From assembly GCA_002388665.1 (NCBI GenBank), contig DGMY01000042.1:961-64960 (forward strand): a stretch of DNA of 64,000 nt. The letters are read 5' to 3'. The notes beneath the pieces were generated by a model, which made no database searches, was not told the DNA's origin, and was given only the letters and a program-made list of their open reading frames with translations. This DNA is from Opitutia bacterium UBA4506 (GTDB taxonomy: Bacteria; Verrucomicrobiota; Verrucomicrobiia; Opitutales; Puniceicoccaceae). A program made the translations under genes and the position numbers. Positions 10,333 through 18,225 of the stretch are shown here, in pieces. Within the stretch, counting starts at the first letter, position 1; every line of letters begins with the position of its first letter.

Positions 10333-10509
10333 GCTGAGGGGCAGAGCTACAGAGGCGGGACGCCCCTGCCACTTTGTTTTGCTGTGGGGCAGGGGTGCTT
10401 AGGGGCAAGACTACAGAGGCGGGACGCCCCTGCTCCGTTATGATCTTGGATTGGTTTTGGCTAGTTGATTGGGATGTGTTCGTAGAGTTTCCACTCTTCC
10501 CAGGCCGCG
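10333..10509. repeat. Right copy of the long direct repeat
   Basis: About 177 bp matching 1714-1875 in the same orientation. It spans the gap between the giant gene and the convergent regulator gene and includes the last 15 codons of that regulator. Two hairpin elements lie at 10349-10370 and 10413-10436. Between convergent genes they could act as a bidirectional terminator, although T-runs are weak. Confidence 0.85.
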
Positions 10510-11249
10510 ATTAGGAGTTCGCTTCGGTTTACGCCCAGGATCCTTCGGATGCGGGCTAGGCTGGATTTTAGGGAGGGCTCTGAATGGTTTAGTTCTTCTG
10601 AGAGCTCGCTCAAGGTATCGGTCTCGAAGAACTTTTCCAGGAGAATGAAATCGAAGGGTTTTAGGAGGGGGAGGGAGACCGGTTGAGGCAGCTCATCGAT
10701 CGCGATGCGAAAGCGGTCGTCGTTGATCCATTGGACTGCGCATCGGATGGGTACGCCTTTGTCCGAGAGGACACAATTGCAGGAACACAAGGAGGTGCCG
10801 CTCCAACTCAGGCGCTCGACCGATCGCAATACTGAGCGACAGCCTCCCACGAGGAGTAGACGTCGTTGAAATCCCTTTCCCCCCGCATAAATATCCCCTA
10901 CCCGTGAGATCTCTCCTTCGTTCGGATCCTCCATGCAATCCTGACATTTCTGCAGTAGGGTATCCGCTTCATGGCGACGATAGAGTCGGTAGCAGATTTT
11001 TGCCCTCTCGAATCGTTCGTGTGCCTCTTCGGGCTCCAGATCCTCCACATGGAACCGCAACTGGGTTCCATCCCGAAATCTCCAACTCCAATAGCCGTGG
11101 TCTCCCCTACTCTCCCAACGGCCTCCGGCCAGGTCGACGAAATGAGGAAAATTATCGGGAACGATGGCCGTGATATTCCTGGCCACCCCGCTGATCTGAA
11201 AGAGCCCCAGAAGTCTTTCATCAAAATACTGGAATGAGACTTCCTTCAC
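10461..11249 (-). CDS. LuxR-like regulator partner with cysteine clusters
   Basis: A 262-residue protein starting at GTG (11249-11247). The start overlaps the stop of the upstream regulator gene in the sequence GTGA, so translation of the two is probably coupled. Residues about 195-250 resemble a GerE/LuxR helix-turn-helix (LSELSEELNHSEPSLKSSL, then RIRRILGVNRSELL), though it is degenerate. The N-terminal 190 residues match no family I recognise. They contain eight cysteines, including C102-x2-C105 and C155-x-C157-x-C159, which suggests metal or redox binding (inference). Its last codons are duplicated at 1827-1875. A role as co-regulator of the neighbouring giant gene is possible but unproven. 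Confidence 0.65.
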   Translation of the reverse strand: MKEVSFQYFDERLLGLFQISGVARNITAIVPDNFPHFVDLAGGRWESRGDHGYWSWRFRDGTQLRFHVEDLEPEEAHERFERAKICYRLYRRHEADTLLQKCQDCMEDPNEGEISRVGDIYAGGKGFQRRLLLVGGCRSVLRSVERLSWSGTSLCSCNCVLSDKGVPIRCAVQWINDDRFRIAIDELPQPVSLPLLKPFDFILLEKFFETDTLSELSEELNHSEPSLKSSLARIRRILGVNRSELLIAAWEEWKLYEHIPIN

Positions 11250-12304
11250 GATGACAAGAGCTCCACCAACAATCGCTTACGCGAACGAACTCCCACCTTC
11301 TGCATCAGATTTTCCATGTGCTTCTCAACCGTCCTCGCCGAGAGCCCCAGACCTTTGGCGATCTCGCCGGTGCCGTATCCCGAGGCCAAGAGGCGGACAA
11401 CTCTGCGCTCCGCTACGGTCAAAACACCCGTGTACGTCTCGGCCTCGCCCTCCACGAGGAGTCCTCGCTTGACGATCACATTGTGAAAAAAACTACCGCT
11501 CGCCGCACGGGCACAACCCCATTCCATCCACCACTCCCGGTGAGCCACCCACCGCCGCCGGATCCGAGCCAGGCCCGCGGCCAAGAGCTTCATCGATGTT
11601 CTAAAATTGGCGACTTCCTCGTCCGAAAATGTTTTGGTCCGGCGCGTCAGGACGAGAGACATCTCAGAATCCTGAAATGAGAACAGTCGGCCGACCAGTT
11701 GAGTCCTCCCGATCAAGGGCTCCTTGCCGTCCGGAGAGCGTTCGCTTTCCGCCGACACGGGCTTGGGAAATCCGATTTGAATGGGATCGAAGAGGTCCAA
11801 CGACTCGAAACTTCCCAGGCGGCTGACGATTTCTCCCTCCCGCAAATACCAACTGATATCCTGCAACTGGTCGCGAAACTTCGACTCAATCGATGGGTGA
11901 CTGCCCACCCAGACCACGCGTTGATTCCGCCCGGCAACCCAGGTCAACGTACCTCCCCAAATTTTCGCGAAATCTTTTACCACGAACTCGAACAGGAGAT
12001 CCCAGTCCTCCGCGTACAGAACTGTCTCAAAGAACGTCATCCCGCCCGACCGAAGCGACTTTCCCAGCGAAATCAGGCGCGCGCAGTCGTTCGCAAAAAT
12101 GCCCGCCACCTCGAGATCGCGAAGCAATCCAGTACCCAAAGCATATAAATCCACGGACGATCCCGATCCTGATGATTCGGTGATCTTATTCTCAACTAGT
12201 CTACTGAAACGGCGGTTCACGATAATAAGTTTACTGCAAAACTGAGGGTGTCTGGCCGGCTCCTTGTGCTCTGATATACTCTCTCTTCCATACGGTTCAT
12301 TCAA
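11246..12304 (-). CDS. LuxR family transcriptional regulator
   Basis: A 352-residue protein with a clear C-terminal GerE helix-turn-helix at residues 295-348 (LTVAERRVVRLLASGYGTGE, then SARTVEKHMENL). The region before it shows no receiver Asp pattern and no autoinducer-binding signature that I can identify. It may be a divergent GAF/PAS-like sensor, given blocks such as WDLLFEFVVKDFAKIWGGTL. The longest frame starts at TTG (12304). A GTG at about residue 29 is an alternative, and I cannot decide between them. It is the first gene of a coupled pair with the protein at 10461-11249 and is divergent from the gene at 12570, with a 265-bp control region between. Confidence 0.75.
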   Translation of the reverse strand: MNEPYGRESISEHKEPARHPQFCSKLIIVNRRFSRLVENKITESSGSGSSVDLYALGTGLLRDLEVAGIFANDCARLISLGKSLRSGGMTFFETVLYAEDWDLLFEFVVKDFAKIWGGTLTWVAGRNQRVVWVGSHPSIESKFRDQLQDISWYLREGEIVSRLGSFESLDLFDPIQIGFPKPVSAESERSPDGKEPLIGRTQLVGRLFSFQDSEMSLVLTRRTKTFSDEEVANFRTSMKLLAAGLARIRRRWVAHREWWMEWGCARAASGSFFHNVIVKRGLLVEGEAETYTGVLTVAERRVVRLLASGYGTGEIAKGLGLSARTVEKHMENLMQKVGVRSRKRLLVELLSS

Positions 12305-12354
12305 TTAAAAAGAACCCGGAGTCAGAGCTGCCCCATAGCCAAAACAGACCGAGA

Positions 12355-12380
12355 GTATTCCCGATCGATCATCGGAATAC
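12355..12380. promoter_or_regulatory. Inverted repeat in the divergent control region
   Basis: GTATTCC...GGAATAC arms extend inward through GAT/ATC with a single bulged C, giving a 10-bp imperfect dyad around a short centre. It sits about 50 bp upstream of the LuxR-type gene and 190 bp upstream of the gene at 12570. There is no T-run, so an operator is more likely than a terminator. The rest of 12305-12569 shows nothing I can assign. Confidence 0.4.
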
Positions 12381-12569
12381 CCGACCTGTGGCAAGAATTC
12401 CTACCCAACAACAACTTCCAAACACTCAAAACATTCTGCCTCGGATGCTACTAGCAGCTACCGTGCATCATTTTGTGCAGAAGAAGAATTGAGTCGTCGG
12501 TAGTCATGCTCTATGTCTGACAAACACACTGATTGCAGGTCAATCTAGCATAACCCGGCATTCATACCT

Positions 12570-13670
12570 ATGCAGGACGACACGCCCCTCGAAGATCTCC
12601 ATACCACTCGGAAAAAACCAATCTATCCCTTGAAGGATGGATTGCGGGCGTATCTGACCCGTCACGGGCGCGAGATGGATCTCCCGGTCACCTACGAGGA
12701 GCTCCTTGATTACTCAGTCTCGGTCCCGCTTCGCGATGCCGACGGGAATGACACGCTGTGGGAAACCGTCGCCTACCCGCAACCGGAGATGGGGCGTATC
12801 GCCAAGGCGCTGACCCAGACCTACGGCTTGCTGAAAACAAATGGAGACTGGGCAGCCGTGGACCACCTCTACATGGACCGGATCGACTTTTGCACTTTTG
12901 GAAACTCGCACCCGTTCCGGATTCGCATCGTCAATGTCCACAACGACAACCCGGACTACTACTACGTAAAAAAGGCCGACGCATCCCGCATTTACGGCCT
13001 GGAGCTGGAGCACCTCCTCTCGCCCAACCGGATGCACTACCTCACCTACCAGCAGACCCTAGTCGAAGAACACGTAATTGGTATCCCTGGGGACTTGTTC
13101 ATCAACAATTGGCTCGATAACCCACAGATCAGCCGGGTCCGTCTCGCCAAGGAATTGGTTAAATTCAACGAGCGCTGCTTCCTGCGCCTCCTCGGCGATA
13201 TGCGTTCCTACAATTTCGTCGTCGACATCACGCCCGACTTCGAGAGTTTCCAACTGCGAATCCGCCCGATGGACTTCGACCAGCAGAGCTACCAGGGGCG
13301 GAAGCAATTTTACCTCCCGCAGTTTTTCAAAAGCAACAACGCCCTCGTCTTCTTTTGCTTGAACAACCTGATCAAGGATACCGCGTACCAGTACCAGCTT
13401 GAGGAGCACGCGCTGATGACCCGGCGCATTAACCTAATCCACCAGCGGCTTCGGATGCTCCTCGCAGAGATGTCCGACGATGTCATCTCGGAGCCCGAAT
13501 ACGTGGAGCAACTCCGCGAAGAACTGGCCGACCACCACGAACGGAAGCAATTCCTCAAAGCTCACAGCATGGGAGGGATTGTGCGCGAGAGCCTTCACAC
13601 GATCCTCGATCAAAGTGCGATCCCCGCCGACAAGGGCTCGCCCCTTCGCCTGGACCTCGAAGGCTCCTAG
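12570..13670 (+). CDS. Uncharacterised protein with a kinase/APH-like catalytic signature
   Basis: A 366-residue soluble protein with no signal peptide or membrane segment. I do not recognise a named family. Residues 209-215 (GDMRSYN), followed by an acidic MDFD at 234-237, resemble the catalytic loop (Asp...Asn) and metal-binding Asp of protein-kinase-like and aminoglycoside-phosphotransferase folds. The segment YYVKKADASRIYGLELEHL (131-149) could be the ATP-binding Lys and the alpha-C Glu, and LVEEHVIGIPGD (164-175) could be the hinge. That makes an atypical small-molecule or protein kinase plausible, but this is inference from a motif pattern. It lies 100 bp upstream of the nuclease-helicase gene on the same strand, so the two may be co-transcribed. 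Confidence 0.6.
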   Translation: MQDDTPLEDLHTTRKKPIYPLKDGLRAYLTRHGREMDLPVTYEELLDYSVSVPLRDADGNDTLWETVAYPQPEMGRIAKALTQTYGLLKTNGDWAAVDHLYMDRIDFCTFGNSHPFRIRIVNVHNDNPDYYYVKKADASRIYGLELEHLLSPNRMHYLTYQQTLVEEHVIGIPGDLFINNWLDNPQISRVRLAKELVKFNERCFLRLLGDMRSYNFVVDITPDFESFQLRIRPMDFDQQSYQGRKQFYLPQFFKSNNALVFFCLNNLIKDTAYQYQLEEHALMTRRINLIHQRLRMLLAEMSDDVISEPEYVEQLREELADHHERKQFLKAHSMGGIVRESLHTILDQSAIPADKGSPLRLDLEGS

Positions 13671-13770
13671 CCGATCTGGATCCGGCCTCCAGTCGAACCG
13701 ATGATATCGATGAACCTCATTGTAGCTGCGCTCCGGCGCCCTTGTGCACAGAAAGGTGCGAAAGGCTTCG

Positions 13771-16092
13771 ATGAAGATTGATCCAGTCAACCGAACGGCC
13801 TCGATCGGAGCCCGCGAGCTCAGTGAGTTCGAGATCTGCCGAAGAGGTTCCGGGCGACCGGCAGGACAATGGCGAACAGAGGCCGGACGGCTCTGGCACC
13901 AAACCATTCAGGGAGAAGAGGAAGATCGATTCGAGCGAGAGAAGACCGTCTCCGGCACTCTCGAACGAGACGGTTGGACCCTTCATATTGACGGCCGTTG
14001 CGATCTCTACCGCGTCGAAGAGAATGGGCACCGCTCGTTCGGGGAGATCAAGACCGTTACCGACCCGCTACCGCTTCCCGTATCCGAACTTCGGGCACGT
14101 TTCCCCTCCTACTTCCGACAGCTCGCCACCTACCTCCTCTTGTCGGATTCGCAAAACCGGCCCGAGACTTCTTTTCTTCTCCTCCTAAACATTGATACCG
14201 GGATCCGGCAGACCATCGCCTGCGCGCCAGAAGATTTCGAGAGTCTTGAAACCCAGATCGGGACCCTGATCAGCTTCCTCGAGTTCACTGCCAAGAGCGC
14301 GGCATCCCGCAGTGCGCTACAATGGAAGAGCTTCCGCGAGCATCCACGGGCCGGCCAGGTCGAAGCGTCGCAAGCACTCGCCGAGGCCGAGAACACTCAT
14401 CGCGTAGTGGGATTTCAAGCACCCACTGGATTCGGAAAAACCCGGATCGTCCTCGAGCATGCGCTCGAAGCCATTCGAGCCGGCAAAGCGGATCGCATCC
14501 TCTACCTCACCGGAAAAACCAGCGGACAGGAGCAGGCCTGTATCGAAGCGCGGACACTCTTCCCCGATGACAACGGGATTCGATCCTATCGCATGAGAAA
14601 TCATCGCGAGCACTGGTCCGAGTGTCCGTTGGACGGATGCCTCCCCGACCAGTGCGCGCCTCAACCTGAAGAGCGCAGCCCGCTCCCGGTTACCGAGCTA
14701 CTGCAATACCCCGGCCACGCCGAAGATGCCTGGAACGGAGTCTGTGAACTTGCCGAAGGATATCATTTTTGTCCCTACGCCCTTTCGCGCGGAATGATGC
14801 CATTCTCCGAACTGTGGATCGCGGACTACAATTATCTGTTTTCCCCGTCATCCCGGCATATATTCAACGACCAGCCGGGCTTCGACCCGGGGCGGACCTG
14901 GCTCCTCATCGATGAGGCCCACAACCTGCCCGACCGAACGAGTTCTGCCCTCGGCGGACGACTCGAGTCCAGGACGCTGGAGAACACCGCCCAGGATCTC
15001 CGTGCGTTCCACGTCGACAACCACCTGCGGGCAACGCTCAAGGAACTCGCTCACGAGATCGATCAACTGACTCCTGAAAAGGAGATCGACACTGCGACCT
15101 TGTTCCTGATCACCGACTTAATCGAAACGGCCACGAACTCCTTGGCCGCCGCACCGCTACCGTGGAGAGAGCTTACCGGCGAGACGGTTTCAACTCTCCA
15201 GGCCTTGGAATCGGCCCGGTTCCTGATCGAGATGGAGCGGCTCGAACCGATCCTTTGGAGCCCGCGTGCCGGCCAGCTCGAGTGGATTCCTCTGAAGGTA
15301 GGGCCCTGGATCTCGGAAAGCCTCTCCCCGTTTGCCCAGACCGTATTCTTTTCCGCAACGCTCGAGCCCTTCTCCTCCTTCATCGCTCACTTTGGTCTCT
15401 CCACGGAGGATTGCAGACTCGTCGATGCAGAGCCGGGGCAGTCCAATCGTTTCCACACCGCAATCGACGCTCGGGCCCGAACCACTTTGCGCGAACGGAA
15501 ACGCAGCGCCGCCATCACGGCCGAGGCCTTGGTGGATCTCTCGCAGGCGAGCCGCGGATGTGTCGCCGCGTTCTTTCCCTCCTTCGAGTATGCCGAAACG
15601 ATTTCGGCCTATGTGGAGGCCACCGCGCCGCACCTGAGAACGGAGCTCCAACCCCGCAACCTGGATGCCAGTGAGCGCGAGGTGTTTGCCCGCACGGCAC
15701 CGCTGGCGAACGACATTCTCTTCCTCATGCTCGGCGGTAGCTTTGCCGAGGCCGTCGACGCGTTCGGAGGCGTGATCGAAACCGCAATGATCGTCAGCCC
15801 GGGACTTCCCGAATTGTCCGTCATCAACCGAATCCGGATGGACGCCTACCCCGACCGCGACACAGGGTTTCACGAAATCTTCCGCATTCCCGGCATGCGG
15901 CGGGTCAATCAAGCCATCGGCCGGCTGGTCCGCAGCCTCGAGCATCGGGCCACGATCGTTCTCCACGGGCGGAGGTTTCTCGAACCCGAATTTCGCAACT
16001 TGCTGCGCCCCGATCTCGGGGAGATCACCGTCGTCCAGAAAAATGACGAATGGCGCGCATGGTTGGACCGCGAACACCCTTTCGATCAATAG
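13771..16092 (+). CDS. RecB/Cas4-type nuclease fused to an XPD/DinG-type DNA helicase
   Basis: A 773-residue protein. The ATG at 13771 was preferred over a GTG 27 bp upstream. Residues about 1-160 form a PD-(D/E)XK nuclease: E37, H43, D74 and D78 in IDGRCD, E92-I-K94, and the Q117-x3-Y121 motif of RecB/Cas4-type enzymes. The helicase follows. Walker A is FGKT with K223; five cysteines at 285, 290, 295, 325 and 334 lie where XPD/DinG proteins hold an iron-sulfur cluster; the DEAH box is at 381-384; motif VI (QAIGRLVR) is at 714-721. XPD/DinG enzymes unwind DNA 5' to 3' and act on repair or replication intermediates; the nuclease would trim the unwound strand (inference). All catalytic residues appear intact. 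The upstream neighbour is the kinase-like protein at 12570. Confidence 0.85.
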   Translation: MKIDPVNRTASIGARELSEFEICRRGSGRPAGQWRTEAGRLWHQTIQGEEEDRFEREKTVSGTLERDGWTLHIDGRCDLYRVEENGHRSFGEIKTVTDPLPLPVSELRARFPSYFRQLATYLLLSDSQNRPETSFLLLLNIDTGIRQTIACAPEDFESLETQIGTLISFLEFTAKSAASRSALQWKSFREHPRAGQVEASQALAEAENTHRVVGFQAPTGFGKTRIVLEHALEAIRAGKADRILYLTGKTSGQEQACIEARTLFPDDNGIRSYRMRNHREHWSECPLDGCLPDQCAPQPEERSPLPVTELLQYPGHAEDAWNGVCELAEGYHFCPYALSRGMMPFSELWIADYNYLFSPSSRHIFNDQPGFDPGRTWLLIDEAHNLPDRTSSALGGRLESRTLENTAQDLRAFHVDNHLRATLKELAHEIDQLTPEKEIDTATLFLITDLIETATNSLAAAPLPWRELTGETVSTLQALESARFLIEMERLEPILWSPRAGQLEWIPLKVGPWISESLSPFAQTVFFSATLEPFSSFIAHFGLSTEDCRLVDAEPGQSNRFHTAIDARARTTLRERKRSAAITAEALVDLSQASRGCVAAFFPSFEYAETISAYVEATAPHLRTELQPRNLDASEREVFARTAPLANDILFLMLGGSFAEAVDAFGGVIETAMIVSPGLPELSVINRIRMDAYPDRDTGFHEIFRIPGMRRVNQAIGRLVRSLEHRATIVLHGRRFLEPEFRNLLRPDLGEITVVQKNDEWRAWLDREHPFDQ

Positions 16093-16198
16093 GAGCCCGG
16101 CAGGTACCTGAGACGGAAGGCGGCCCCATCCGCGTGGAAAGCCGTTCAAATCCTCTTTTCCTTTGCACTCCGCACAAAATTCTTCAGCGTAAATCGCT

Positions 16199-17503
16199 AT
16201 GAAACCCAAAAACCCAGGACTCGGAACTCGCGCTCTTCACGCCGGCCAAACACCTGACCCTACGACCCGATCACGGGCCGTCCCGTTGCACCAAACGACG
16301 AGCTTCGTTTTCAACGATACCGAGCAAGCGGCCAATCTCTTTGGCCTCAAAGAACTCGGCCACATCTATACCCGCCTCAACAACCCGACCAACGACGTAC
16401 TCGAGCAGCGGATCGCTGAGCTCGAAGGCGGCTCCGGTGCACTGGCGCATTCCAGCGGACAAGCTGCGATTACCGACACGGTCTTCAACATCATGGGCGC
16501 CGGCGACCACATGATCGCGGTATCCCAACTCTACGGCGGTACGTACAACCTCTTTCACTACACCCTCCCCAAGCTGGGCATCGAAGTTTCCTTTGTCGAT
16601 GTCGATGATCCGGACGGCTTCCGCAAGGCGCTCAAGCCAAACACGAAACTCATTTACGGCGAGGGCCTGGGCAATCCACGCCTGAACATTTTCCCATTTG
16701 AAGAAGTGGGGGCAATCGCCCGCGAGGCCGGCATCCCTCTCGTAATCGACAACACCGCGCTGAGCCCCATGCTCAACCGGCCTCTCGAATGGGGCGCAAA
16801 TGTCGTCATCCACAGCACCACTAAATTCATCGGCGGCCACGGTACATCGATCGGTGGTATCGTCGTCGACGGTGGAAACTTTGATTGGAGCTCCGGCAAG
16901 TTCCCGGGCTTCACCGAACCGGATCCGAGCTACCACGGCCTCGTCCACTGGGATGCCTTCAAGAGCTTTGAACCTCTCGGCGGAGCCAACGTGGCCTTCA
17001 TCCTCAAGATGCGGCTCCAACTCCTCCGCGATATCGGCGCCTGCCCTTCTCCCTTTAACTCGTGGATGAAGCTGCAGGGGCTCGAAACGCTTCACCTGCG
17101 CATGGAGCGCCATTGCCAAAATGCACTGAAGGTGGCCGAGTTCCTCGAAGCTCACGACGAAGTGACATGGGTCAACTACCCCGGTCTCGCGTCCAGCCCC
17201 TACCATGATCTGGCGAAGAAGTACCTCGAGCCCGGCATGTACGGCGCGCTCCTCGGTTTCGGCGTCAAGGGAGGTACCGAAGGCGGGAAGAAATTCATCG
17301 AGAAACTGAACTTGTTCAGCCACTTGGCCAATATCGGCGACGCGAAGTCACTGGCCATTCACCCGGCCACGACCACACACAGTCAGCTCTCCGCAGAAGA
17401 ACAAAAGGCTTCCGGAGTCACCGATGACTACGTACGTCTCTCCGTCGGCCTCGAAGATATTGAAGACATCCTCGCGGACATCTCTCAAGCTCTCGAAAGC
17501 TGA
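16199..17503 (+). CDS. metY: O-acetylhomoserine aminocarboxypropyltransferase (sulfhydrylase)
   Basis: A 434-residue PLP enzyme of the Cys/Met metabolism family, close to full length for MetY. The PLP lysine is K209 in HSTTKFIGGHG. The N-terminal RALHAGQTPDPTTRSRAVPL and the YTRLNNPTNDVLE block are typical of O-acetylhomoserine sulfhydrylases rather than cystathionine synthases. It makes homocysteine directly from O-acetylhomoserine and sulfide. The 106 bp before it have some pairing potential, but I recognise no SAM or SAH riboswitch there. The sulfur genes cysK and cysE lie elsewhere in the window, so this gene is not in a sulfur operon. Confidence 0.92.
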   Translation: MKPKNPGLGTRALHAGQTPDPTTRSRAVPLHQTTSFVFNDTEQAANLFGLKELGHIYTRLNNPTNDVLEQRIAELEGGSGALAHSSGQAAITDTVFNIMGAGDHMIAVSQLYGGTYNLFHYTLPKLGIEVSFVDVDDPDGFRKALKPNTKLIYGEGLGNPRLNIFPFEEVGAIAREAGIPLVIDNTALSPMLNRPLEWGANVVIHSTTKFIGGHGTSIGGIVVDGGNFDWSSGKFPGFTEPDPSYHGLVHWDAFKSFEPLGGANVAFILKMRLQLLRDIGACPSPFNSWMKLQGLETLHLRMERHCQNALKVAEFLEAHDEVTWVNYPGLASSPYHDLAKKYLEPGMYGALLGFGVKGGTEGGKKFIEKLNLFSHLANIGDAKSLAIHPATTTHSQLSAEEQKASGVTDDYVRLSVGLEDIEDILADISQALES

Positions 17504-17527
17504 GCCTCAGGGAGAGCCATCGCGTTT

Positions 17528-18214
17528 ATGCAACATACCGGAACCCGTACGAGACTTTCCACCCGCGACCAGCGAGCCGGCTTCGGCTCGCTGGCTCTCT
17601 GGGTGGGCATTTGGGCCATCGTCATCAGCCTCGCCTGTCTTTACTTGGTCATCGATGCCCGCAACGTCACGCGCGATTCCCAGCGGCGCCTGCAGCGGAA
17701 CGTCGAACTCCTCGACGAGAGTCGGTTGATGATTGAGACGTTGGAAGCTCAGGTACGGGAGAGCCTCACCTTCACCGAACAGCGCCTCAACGACATGCAG
17801 TTCGTCGTCGAGCAGAACGAAAATCGGGTGAAGACCAATTCGATACAGCTCGCATCGACCCGCAAGGTTGCCTCGGAATTGATCACTGGGCTCACGAGCC
17901 AGAAGGAGGCGATCACCGAGCTGGCTACCCGCATTCCGGCGATCCCCAGCGATGTGCAGACCGAGCGCGTTCCCCGACCAAAACCAAAGCCAACCCCTTC
18001 GGAAGAAACAGCTTCCTCCAGCCAGCAGCCGGCCCAGACCACTAGCCCGGCCCCGAAACCTCCCGCAAGAAATACCTACACGGTGCAGTCCGGCGACACT
18101 TTGATGGATATCGCCCGACGCAAGAATTTGAGCGTCCCCGACCTTCTCGACGCAAACCCGGACATCGACCCGAACGTGATCCGGGTCGGACAAAAACTGA
18201 ATTTACCCGACTAA
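17528..18214 (+). CDS. Membrane-anchored coiled-coil protein with C-terminal LysM domain
   Basis: 228 residues. One transmembrane helix (about 24-44) lies near the N-terminus, followed by a predicted coiled coil (50-140), a Pro/Ser-rich spacer (145-178) and a LysM domain (about 182-227, YTVQSGDTLMDIARRKNLSV). LysM binds peptidoglycan or related glycans. The protein would be fixed in the inner membrane and reach the cell wall through the spacer. It sits between metY (24 bp gap) and leuS (11 bp gap), so it is probably co-transcribed with leuS. No enzymatic domain is present. Confidence 0.8.
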   Translation: MQHTGTRTRLSTRDQRAGFGSLALWVGIWAIVISLACLYLVIDARNVTRDSQRRLQRNVELLDESRLMIETLEAQVRESLTFTEQRLNDMQFVVEQNENRVKTNSIQLASTRKVASELITGLTSQKEAITELATRIPAIPSDVQTERVPRPKPKPTPSEETASSSQQPAQTTSPAPKPPARNTYTVQSGDTLMDIARRKNLSVPDLLDANPDIDPNVIRVGQKLNLPD

Positions 18215-18225
18215 TCGGCTGAACC

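Noticed and set aside
16093..16198. SAM or SAH riboswitch upstream of metY
   Set aside because: Some pairing is possible, but no conserved core of a known class could be found by eye; a covariance search would decide.
15190..16209. Long minus-strand frame opposite the nuclease-helicase gene
   Set aside because: It lies antisense to intact helicase motifs and matches no family.
16271..17323. Long minus-strand frame opposite metY
   Set aside because: It is a shadow of a high-G+C gene; metY on the plus strand is unambiguous.
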